In this document: positions 30,633-38,661 of the stretch, one piece after another
Position numbering within the stretch: position 1 is the stretch's first letter
Layout: the number at the start of each line of letters is the position of its first letter
Source: Schizochytrium sp. CCTCC M209059
Taxonomy: Eukaryota; Sar; Bigyra; Thraustochytrida; Thraustochytriidae
Assembly (NCBI GenBank): GCA_000818945.1
Contig: KN805391.1
Coordinates: 241,834 to 305,833, forward strand
Reading direction: 5' to 3'
DNA: 64,000 nt
The notes under the pieces: generated by a model
The model's database searches: none
Told to the model about the DNA's origin: nothing
What the model saw: only the letters and a program-made list of their open reading frames with translations
Program-made: the position numbers and the translations under genes

Positions 30633-31406
30633 TCAGAGATCGCTACGAATGACCTTGGCTGGGCAACCGGCCGCGAGGCTTCGCGAAGGAATATCTTTGA
30701 CGACTACGCTGCCAGCAGCGAGAACACATTCGTCGCCAATGGTGACCCCGGGGCAGACGATGACGCCAGCGCCAAACCAGCAATGCTTGCCGATGGAGAT
30801 TCGCTTACCGATCTCCGGAAAAGGCTCCGAGTGACGCTCCCGTGCAGACAACGGATGATTCGGCGTTGCCAGCTGGCACCCGGGGCCAAACATGGTGCCT
30901 TCGCCAATGGTGATTGGCGCGCTGTCGAGAACGATGCAGTTGAAGTTGAAGTAGACGCCATTCGCACATCGCAGATTGTACCCATAGTCAACGTGAAAGG
31001 GCGCCTCCACGTGGACCAGCTCGTTTTCGAGGAGCTCCGCGAGCACGCGCTTCCGCAGCGATGCGTGTTCGCTCAGTGCTAGGCTATTGAAGAGGGCGCA
31101 GCCATCATGTGACAGGTCGCGATCTGCACTGAGTTGTTCGTCCGAGGACTTGTAGGTTTTCCCTGTAATCATCTTGTTCTTTTCCTCGGAGTGCGGCTTG
31201 GCGCGAGCTGCTCTCGTTTCCTTTATCCAGCGCGCCACGCGCCCTTCTCTCGAGTCCTCGCGCCGGCCCGTTGCAAGGTACGCGGCTGCGGCGCCCGCCA
31301 CGACGAGCGCGCCGGCCGCCAGCGCCAGCGCCAGCGTATCGTTCGACGCCGACGACCTGGACGACGCCGACGACGCCGACGAAGACGACGAGGCGAAGTT
31401 GGTCAT
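30633..31406 (-). CDS. Membrane-anchored hexapeptide-repeat O-acetyltransferase (maltose/galactoside type)
   Basis: Predicted 257-residue enzyme of the left-handed beta-helix acyltransferase family, which uses acetyl-CoA to acetylate sugar hydroxyls. The catalytic part has the N-terminal mac domain (MITGKTYKSSDEQL ... ADRDLSHD), then NFNCIVLDSAPITIGEGTMF and ATPNHPLSARER with the active-site His. The C-terminal hexapeptide turns (ISIGKHCWFGAGVIV, GVTIGDECVLAAGS) end in AAGCPAKVIRSDL, typical of maltose O-acetyltransferases. Unlike bacterial relatives, it has about 65 extra N-terminal residues including a hydrophobic helix (LALALAAGALVVAGAAAAYL), so it is probably membrane-anchored. The ATG at 31406 is the first in frame. 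Bacterial origin by transfer is possible, but the codon use matches its neighbours. Confidence 0.85.
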   Translation of the reverse strand: MTNFASSSSSASSASSRSSASNDTLALALAAGALVVAGAAAAYLATGRREDSREGRVARWIKETRAARAKPHSEEKNKMITGKTYKSSDEQLSADRDLSHDGCALFNSLALSEHASLRKRVLAELLENELVHVEAPFHVDYGYNLRCANGVYFNFNCIVLDSAPITIGEGTMFGPGCQLATPNHPLSARERHSEPFPEIGKRISIGKHCWFGAGVIVCPGVTIGDECVLAAGSVVVKDIPSRSLAAGCPAKVIRSDL

Positions 31407-31608
31407 CTTGCTGCAGATTAACCCATCTTGGGTTCGGGGTTTGCACAATAATTCAGGTCTACGGTAGTATACCAGGGTATACTACAATTGTCAATCAATC
31501 ATCATCTCACGATCCAAGCTGACCGGTCGACTATCGCACCACCTCCGTCCTCCCCTGCCCCGCTGGGTCCAAGATCGAATCTCGCCACCGCCGCGCGCGG
31601 CGTTCTGG

Positions 31609-31700
31609 CATCGCATCACATCACATCGCATCGCATCGCATCGCATCGCATCGCATCGCATCGCATCGCATCGCATCGCATCGCATCGCATCGCATCGCA
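31609..31700. repeat. (GCATC)n pentanucleotide array, about 18 units
   Basis: About 92 bases of near-perfect GCATC repeats (first units CACATC variants). Because the unit is five bases, all three frames translate the same residue cycle, which explains the spurious ORFs over it. Confidence 0.95.
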
Positions 31701-32539
31701 CAATGTCTCATCGCATTGCTTGCTCCCTTGCCAGGGCGCGGCATCGATCCGATCTTGACTTCCTTTTCCTCGGTCCTCATCCACGTCTCGCACCACGCAC
31801 CCGAGCAAGCCTCGGCCCCGTTGACCCACGCAAAGCGTACGCAAAGCGTGCACGAGCCACGAGTCCTGCGACAACGGGCACGTCGCGCTTGAAGAGCAGC
31901 GGCAATAAATGCGCGAGTCGTGCCTTGCTCGCGTGCTCGTCGCGCTCGGCTCGCGAGGCCGGCCTTCGCGTGCTTCAAGGACGTTTGTGCCGCAGCGAAG
32001 TGAAGAATCGCACATTCCAGCGGGCAGGAGCGGCGGTGGTGGTACAAGCGCATGCACGCGGGCAGAGTAAATGCACGCTGCTTGACGAGCTGGGGAGCAG
32101 AGCTGGATGACAGGGATTATTGCAGAAGTCGTCTGCGAGGGAACCCGGGTTCCCCCCGGGTTGAGGTTGGGGGCAAAGAACTTCGCGCAAGGCGTGCGCA
32201 AGACTCGATGAAGCAGCGAACGAACAAACGAACGAACGAACAAACGAAGGAATCAAGGAAGGATTGGGAACAAATGAGAGTTCACGAATGAATGTACGCG
32301 CCTCCCACGAAGAAACCGATCTCGAGCATGCATGAAACTTGGGACAACTTCCGTCTCGCAGCTGGCTTTCGCACACGTGTTGCACGCGCGATGGCGCGGG
32401 ACAGAATTGCGCGGGCCGAGGGGAGAACGTATGCGTACACGCCCCATCGCGGCGTGCGAAGCGCTGCAGACCGCAATCTCTACGTCGCGGTAGAGAAGCA
32501 TCGAGAGAAAGCAAGCGAGTGAGCAACCAAGCAAGTAAC

Positions 32540-32571
<32 letters not shown>
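32540..32571. repeat. (AAGC)n tetranucleotide array
   Basis: Eight or so AAGC units ending about 30 bases before the LRR gene start codon. Confidence 0.9.
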
Positions 32572-32601
32572 ACAGTCGGTCAGTCGGAGTTGATCTGAAG
32601 G

Positions 32602-35203
32602 ATGCGATATGCGGCTATTGCATTCGTGCTAGTCAGCGCGCCGCTGCTGGCGGCGGGCGACTGCACCTGTTCGCCGTCGCCGTGCTCCGCGAGCGAGACA
32701 ACGCGACTCGAATGCGTGTATGAGGACAGCTTTGACGGACTGTCACCCCCGCTCGGAGAACTCGTAAATCTCGAGAACATGTAAGTTGCCACGGGACGCG
32801 CCGCAGCTTCTCGCGTGTTTGCCTTGCTAATGATGTGTGTGTGTTTGTGCGACCGTAGGGCCTTCCAAGCTGGAACTATAACAAAGCTCCCCGAAGCTAT
32901 TGGGAACCTCAACAAGCTCACGACCTTGTAAGTTATTTTCTCCAAAGAAACGGATTAAAAAAGAGAGAGAAAGAGGGACACAAAATTAGGGAGAGAGAGA
33001 GAGAGAGAGAGAGCTCACACAAAAGAAACACAGGAGGCTTTCGTCCAACGAGCTCACGGAACTTCCTGGCAGCATGAACCAACTTACGTCGCTCCGGTGG
33101 CTGTAAGTTTTACTTTTTTCTGCATCATTCGACACATTCTTGCGTCAGCAACTAACAACGATCGAGCCACCAGAGATCTTCGGAACAACAAGCTGAGTTC
33201 CATGCCAAGTGGTCTTTCGAGCCTCAATCAGCTCGCAAAACTGTACGTATCCTCGTCACTGCGTCGTTTTTTTCCAAGTGTTCCGCTCGTAATCTAACTT
33301 TACCTACGCAAAGAGAGCTTGACTCGAACCAATTCACTTCGATTCCCGATAACCTTCTCGATCTCACGGCTCTTACTTTCCTGTACGTTTCCACTGCATG
33401 AGATGATGAGCAAGCTCTTGCTGACGAAACATAAAAACCCTTGACGAGCAGGAATCTTGCGTCGAATCAAGTAACCTCCGTTCCGGAGGAAATCAGCAAC
33501 CTCGGTTCTCTCAAGCAGCTGTAAGTTCGTTCATCAAAGCTGTTATTTTCGATCGATCTGTCGATCGATCTAACCATTCACGTCGTGTACTAATGACAAC
33601 TTGATTACTGTGCTAGCTACCTCGCGACAAATCTTGTGTCTTCGGTTTCTGAAAGCCTCAGTCTCTGTACAGCATTGAATCGTCTGTAAGTAAGAACGTT
33701 TGACTCGCCGAATGTCATCCCGTGGAAACCTAACTCGAGGTCGCGCTTCCAAAAACAATTGCAGAGATCTCGCTTCGAACCAGCTGTCCTTGCTTCCAGA
33801 GAGCCTTTTCAGCTTTGCGGATTTGACTGATCTGTAAGTCCTCTCTCAAGTTGCCTGCACGTGATTCGTTGTGCTAACGATTTTTTTAATACACAGCAAT
33901 CTTGCCTCGAACCAGCTCACCGCCGTTTCAGAAAGTATCAGTGGCCTCGATAGACTGGGTGTTCTGTACGTTGACCCTATCTAGAATAGTATGAGCGTTG
34001 CTCTTCGCCTAACGAAAGATGAACCGCCGTTGCAGCTACCTGGGATCAAACGAGATCTCGTCCATTCCTGAAAGCATTGGCGTCCTGCCGCGCCTCTACG
34101 CACTGTAAGTCTGCTCTTTGCTCTTTGACTAAGATGTCTCGACATTTATGCTGACACGCGTCAAAATTCAAAGGGACCTTGGATCAAACCAGTTTTCCTC
34201 GCTTCCAGAAAGTATTTACAATCTTACGCGATTGGAGTGGCTGTACGTGATTTTTTCTTTTTCTCTGACAAAGGCGAAGCTCGCTTCTAACCTAAGTCCT
34301 TTCGACTTCGTTGCAATCCAGAGACCTCGCTTCGAATCAGATGTCCAACTTCTCGAACCAAATCAGCAGTCTCACGTGGCTCAAAACTCTGTACGTTGTG
34401 CTCATTTCATATATTTTGTTTTTCCTATTTTGAAGCTTCAGAGAAAGGAAAGATTGCTGACACCGAATTATGACGTGCTCTTGTGGGAACATGACAAAAA
34501 TAGGAATCTCGCTTCCAATGAGTTCACCTTGCTTCCTGATGCCATTTTCGATCTTCCGCGGCTGTCCGACTTGTACGTTCGCTGCAAATCTTTTAATTTT
34601 TTACTCCACTCGAAAATCCTTGTGACTGACAGGTCTGCACTCTTTCATACAGTGATGTCGGAGGGAACCAACTTTCGTCGGTCCCGGAGGCCTTTGGCCA
34701 GCTGACAACCTTGTACGACCTGTGAGTTCTTTTTTGTTTACGTTCACAGGCCCGCAATCGCGAGTTACTCACAGTTCTCACGTTTGCCTCGAACTAGGAA
34801 TCTACGAAACAATCAGCTCAGCAGCCTCCCTGAGAGCTTTGGAAACCTGACGAGCCTCACAAGCCTGTAAGTTGGTGCGATAGAGACACGGAATCGCTAA
34901 AACCTCGTGTATTGACGTCGAAGACTTTCTACCAGCGACATTTCGGGAAACTCCATTTCTGCGCTCCCTTGCTCAATGAGCGAACTCACTGCTCTTACAG
35001 ACATGTAAGTTGTCTTTCCATTTTCCAAAGATGAAAAGCTTGCAACCTGACTGGTGGCATTTTCTCGAAACAGTATCGCGCCTACCAGTGAACCTCTGCC
35101 GTACGAAGAGTGCAATGCCTCAGAGCCTTCTGTGGCCTCGAGTTATGCCGCCTTGGGTACGATGCACGTGCTTTTGTCGCTGGCTTTTGGCTTGCTTTTC
35201 TAA
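32602..35203 (+). CDS. Seventeen-exon leucine-rich-repeat surface protein, probably GPI-anchored
   Basis: Splicing gives 447 residues. Exons: 32602-32780, 32859-32927, 33034-33102, 33174-33242, 33314-33382, 33452-33520, 33617-33685, 33765-33833, 33897-33965, 34036-34104, 34174-34242, 34322-34390, 34504-34572, 34653-34721, 34798-34866, 34936-35004, 35074-35203. Exon 1 encodes a signal peptide (MRYAAIAFVLVSAPLLAAG) and a Cys-rich cap. Exons 2-16 are each 69 nt and each encodes one 23-residue repeat of the form DLASNQLSSLPESI..LT.L..L. The last exon has two hydrophilic dozens of residues and a hydrophobic C-terminus (MHVLLSLAFGLLF) with no cytosolic tail, as in GPI signals. All 16 introns are 63-113 nt, phase 2, with GTAAGT (9), GTACGT (6) or GTGAGT (1) donors, AG acceptors and CTAAC/CTGAC-like branch sites. 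The ligand is unknown; recognition or adhesion is inferred. Confidence 0.9.
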
Positions 35204-35273
35204 GAAGCCCATCACTAAAACGTTCCCGGGTCTTTACCACCAAGTATCTTCATCATTCGAATTCAATCTCTTG

Positions 35274-35405
35274 GCACAGAGTAGTCCCCACTCCATGGCG
35301 CACTCTTCATCCCATCCTTGAGCTTGATCTTTTTCTTTTCCTTGTTGGGGGTTTTTGGCGTTGACATCGATTCGTATCCGCTGTCGCTTTTTCTCTCGAT
35401 CTTGA
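35274..35405 (-). pseudogene. Decayed duplicate of the eEF3 3' end
   Basis: The minus strand here reads REKKRQRIRIDVNAKN, then EECAMEWGLLCA, closely matching the eEF3 C-terminus (IEKKRTPNDVNAKD ... EECAMEWGLFSA) encoded about 200 bases away. The stop codon is lost and indels have shortened the Lys-rich middle. It lies just downstream of the intact gene, so it looks like a short tandem duplication of the 3' end that has decayed. It could still act as a 3' UTR element of eEF3. Confidence 0.75.
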
Positions 35406-35475
35406 GCGATCAACGACCCAGCAATAATCATCATTATCATATCATCACAGATCCGATTTATCAAATATTCATACT

Positions 35476-38400
35476 TTAGGCAGAGAAGAGGCCCCACTCC
35501 ATGGCGCACTCCTCCTCGAACTCGGTCATGTCATCCTCCTCCTTGATCTTCTTCTTGAGAGCCTTGATCATCTTCTTCTTGTCCTTGGCGTTGACATCGT
35601 TGGGCGTGCGCTTCTTCTCGATCTTGTTACCGGAAGCATCGACCTGCTCCTCCTCGGCCGCGAGCTCGAGAGCCTCGGCGGCGTAGGCGGCCCAGTCAGC
35701 ATCACCCTTGATGTCGCAGCGGTGGTTGGCGACGACCCAGGTCTCGCGAGTGGTCACATCGGCGAACTCCTGGTTGTGCGTAATGAGGAGCACACCACCC
35801 TCGAAGTTGTTGATGGCGGTGGCGAGGGCACCAAGGGCCTCGCGATCGAGGTAGTTGGTGGGCTCATCGAGAATGATGAGATGGGGCTGGTCCCACATGG
35901 CGGCGGCGAGCACGACCTTGACCTTTTGGCCACCCGAGAGGGAGCGGATGCGGTTGTGCGTACCGAGCTCACGGTCGAGACCGACGTCCTCGAGATGCTT
36001 CTCGACGTTGGCCTGCGAGAGGACACGCTGGAAGGCACCCTCGGCGGCGGCCTTGCGGCGATCGACCTCGTCGAGGAGCTTCTTGAAGCCAAGGTCCTCG
36101 AGCTTGTCGCGGGGAAACCAAGTGTTCATGTCTTGGGACTTGCCAACCCACTTGACCTCGTACTCGAGGGTCTTGCCGTTCTTGCGGCGCGAGAGGATGC
36201 GGTCGACGACGCGCTTCTCCTTGATGGTCTTGCCGTCCTCGGTCTCGACGTTGACGGTCATGGGCTCCTTCATCTTGGCGGCCTCCTCGTCGGAGATCTT
36301 GACGGTCTCCTTGCGAAGAGCCTCCTTGTCCTCACCACCCTGGTAGCGCCACTGAATGTACTCGTTGGCGGTCTTGTCGAGATGCTGCTCGATGTGGTGG
36401 AAGGCATGCTGGGCGACGTACGCGAACTTGCAGTTCGGGTGCTTGAAGATGGTACCGTGCGAGGGCTTGAACTCGCCGGTAAGAAGCTTGATCATGGTGG
36501 ACTTGCCAGCACCGTTGGCACCGACGCAGGCAATGCGCGAGGCCATCGAGACACGGACGTTGATGTGCTCGAGCTGGGGCTTCTCGCAACCCGGATAGGT
36601 GAACGAGACGTCAGTCATGGACATGATGGGGCGACCCTTGGACTTGACACCGTCGAGAGGACCAGGCTTGGGGAACTTGAAGGCCAGCTTGGAGGCGGTG
36701 AGATCGTAGTACGCCTTGGCTTCGGGGAAGCGCTCGACGAACTTGGACAGGTTGCCCTTGTAGTTGTTGAGCTTGAGGGTGTCAAAGTGGATAATGTGGG
36801 TGGCGACGTTGTCGAGGAACTTGGTGTCATGCGAGACAATGAGCGAGGTCACGTTCTTGCAGGGCTCGCCCATGAGGTAGTCGACGACCCACTGGACGTT
36901 GAGCACGTCCAAGTGGTTGGTGGGCTCATCCATGAGGAGGATATCGGCCTTACGGAGCATGGCCACGGTAAGAGCGAGCTTCATGCGCTGACCACCAGAG
37001 AAGCTGGTGATCGGGTCGTTGAGGCGGCCCTCGAAGCCGGACTCGACGAGCGCAGCGGCGATCTCCTCGTCGGCGAGCTTCATCTCCTCCTGCACGGCAT
37101 CCTTGGCGAACTCGATGATGGTCATGCGCGCCTTGCGGGCGGGGATGTCGGTCTGCACAAAGATGGTCTTGAGGCGGTCGACGGGGAAGCCCTCGACCTG
37201 ACCGTTGGCGATCGAGGTGAGGAGAGTGGTCTTACCGGCGCTCTTGGCAGCCACGATACCGTAGCGCATACCGCGCTTGAGGTAGAGGCGGGCGTTGTTG
37301 AGAAGAATGCGCGAACCGTAGGCGAGCGAGAAGCGGCAATCGCAGAGCTGCTCGAGGGCGGCATCCTCCTCGTCCTCCTCAAAGTTCTCCTCGGCACCAC
37401 CCTTGGCGGCGGCCTCACCGGAAAGCATTTGCTGGCGGATCTCGAGGGCGACGGGCTCGCAGTCGGCCTTCTTGTTCTTGCCGTCGGGCATGAGGACCTT
37501 GACAACGGGCATGAGGGTCTCCTTGTAGTCGTCGGCGTCAGCGTCCGTGGTGGAGAGGAGCTGGGCGCAGCGGGCGAGGAACTTGAACGAGACCTCCTTG
37601 GCGGCGTCGCCAGAGACGGAGCCCTCGAACTTTTCGACGACCTTCTTGCAGGCAGCCTCGACCTTGTCGATGGGGGCGGCCTCGAGGGCCTTGATGCCAC
37701 TGCCGCGCTTGGCAATGTCCTGAAGGGCCTGGTGGGCGGCGGCGCAGCGCGAGCGGCACTCAGGGTCAGCGACCTCATCGGAGGCCTTGGCGAGGGCCGG
37801 CTCGAGCACGGGCATGAAAGTGGCCACGTGCTGGGCGTTGTCGACGAGCTTGGCAAGGTTCTCGGTAATGACGGCGCACTTGCGCTTGACGGCGGTCTTC
37901 TTCTCGCGGAAGCCGCGCTCGAGGAGCGGCACGGTGATGCTCAGGGCCGAGGCATCGACGGACTGCACAAAGGTGGTGGCGGCGAGGGTGTGGACGCACT
38001 CCTCGACCTCCTCGGGGCGCGCGATGGCGCTGACGAGGGCCGGCACGAAGGGCTGAATATCGTTGTTGCTGATGGATTTGCAGCAAGCCTCGAGGGACTT
38101 GGCGGCCTGCTCCTTGACCTGCTTCTTCGAGTCCCACATGAGGGCCGAGAGGGCAGGGACGAGGTCGACCATGCGGCTGGCGATAAAGTCGGGGCCAACC
38201 TCGGTGAAGGCGGCGAGGAGCTCCATGCAGAGCACCTTGACCTGCCACTTGGGGGACTCCTGGGCCTCCTTGAGGAGGTGGTCGAAGATCATGGCGACGG
38301 GGGCCGGGGTCATGGCCTTGACGACGGCCTTGGCATTCTTGCTGGCGGCCTTGCGCAGGTCCGAGGACTTCTTGTCACCGGCCTGGTCGATGACGGCATC

Positions 38401-38661
38401 CAGGCGGGGGAGGAGGAAGGGGAGGGCGGCGCCCTTGACCTTCTTGCTGAGGGCGCCAAAGAGGAGCACACCACCCTCGCGGGCGATGGCGTTCTCCTGG
38501 TCGCCGAGGGCGGCGTCAAGGGTCTTGAGGAGACCCTCCTCGCCGACGAGGCTCTCGACGCCGGCCTCCTTGACCTCGGTGGCGAGCTGGTCGGCGACCT
38601 CCTTGAGCGCCTCGTTGGACTCAGCCTTGAGCAGCTTCTGGCACAGCTCCTGCGACACCAT
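35476..38661 (-). CDS. eEF3: Translation elongation factor 3 (ABC-F ATPase)
   Basis: Predicted 1061-residue eEF3, a ribosome-associated ATPase that promotes E-site tRNA release and translocation; it is essential in fungi and scattered in other protists and algae. Domains in order: N-terminal HEAT repeats (about 1-320), a four-helix segment, ABC1 (from about 440), ABC2 (from about 690) and a Lys-rich C-terminus. ABC1 has signature SFSGGQRMKL and Walker B LLMDEPTNHLD. ABC2 has Walker A GANGAGKST, signature LSGGQKVKV and Walker B IILDEPTNYLD. The chromodomain-like insert typical of eEF3 is in ABC2 (VVDRILSRRKNGK ... YEVKWVGK ... TWFPRDKLEDLGF). ABC1 Walker A is unusual, AAKSAGKTT instead of GxNGxGKST. 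Length is the same as the fungal proteins, and the ATG at 38661 begins MVSQELCQKLL. Strong codon bias leaves the antisense strand open throughout. Confidence 0.95.
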   Translation of the reverse strand: MVSQELCQKLLKAESNEALKEVADQLATEVKEAGVESLVGEEGLLKTLDAALGDQENAIAREGGVLLFGALSKKVKGAALPFLLPRLDAVIDQAGDKKSSDLRKAASKNAKAVVKAMTPAPVAMIFDHLLKEAQESPKWQVKVLCMELLAAFTEVGPDFIASRMVDLVPALSALMWDSKKQVKEQAAKSLEACCKSISNNDIQPFVPALVSAIARPEEVEECVHTLAATTFVQSVDASALSITVPLLERGFREKKTAVKRKCAVITENLAKLVDNAQHVATFMPVLEPALAKASDEVADPECRSRCAAAHQALQDIAKRGSGIKALEAAPIDKVEAACKKVVEKFEGSVSGDAAKEVSFKFLARCAQLLSTTDADADDYKETLMPVVKVLMPDGKNKKADCEPVALEIRQQMLSGEAAAKGGAEENFEEDEEDAALEQLCDCRFSLAYGSRILLNNARLYLKRGMRYGIVAAKSAGKTTLLTSIANGQVEGFPVDRLKTIFVQTDIPARKARMTIIEFAKDAVQEEMKLADEEIAAALVESGFEGRLNDPITSFSGGQRMKLALTVAMLRKADILLMDEPTNHLDVLNVQWVVDYLMGEPCKNVTSLIVSHDTKFLDNVATHIIHFDTLKLNNYKGNLSKFVERFPEAKAYYDLTASKLAFKFPKPGPLDGVKSKGRPIMSMTDVSFTYPGCEKPQLEHINVRVSMASRIACVGANGAGKSTMIKLLTGEFKPSHGTIFKHPNCKFAYVAQHAFHHIEQHLDKTANEYIQWRYQGGEDKEALRKETVKISDEEAAKMKEPMTVNVETEDGKTIKEKRVVDRILSRRKNGKTLEYEVKWVGKSQDMNTWFPRDKLEDLGFKKLLDEVDRRKAAAEGAFQRVLSQANVEKHLEDVGLDRELGTHNRIRSLSGGQKVKVVLAAAMWDQPHLIILDEPTNYLDREALGALATAINNFEGGVLLITHNQEFADVTTRETWVVANHRCDIKGDADWAAYAAEALELAAEEEQVDASGNKIEKKRTPNDVNAKDKKKMIKALKKKIKEEDDMTEFEEECAMEWGLFSA

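Larger units (their letters stand above)
31407..32601. other. Divergent intergenic region with pentanucleotide array
   Basis: Region between the acetyltransferase (-) and the LRR gene (+). It contains the GCATC array at 31609-31700, a GAAC/CGAA run at about 32217-32247 and an AAGC array at about 32540-32571. Open frames here translate repeats and carry no domain. Confidence 0.6.

Noticed and set aside
31488..31892. Ser-His-Arg-Ile-Ala repeat protein over the GCATC array
   Set aside because: A five-base repeat gives the same five-residue cycle in every frame; the flanks have no coding character.
35010..35321. 103-residue + frame overlapping the last LRR exon
   Set aside because: It reads through intron 16 in another frame; the spliced LRR frame explains the region better.
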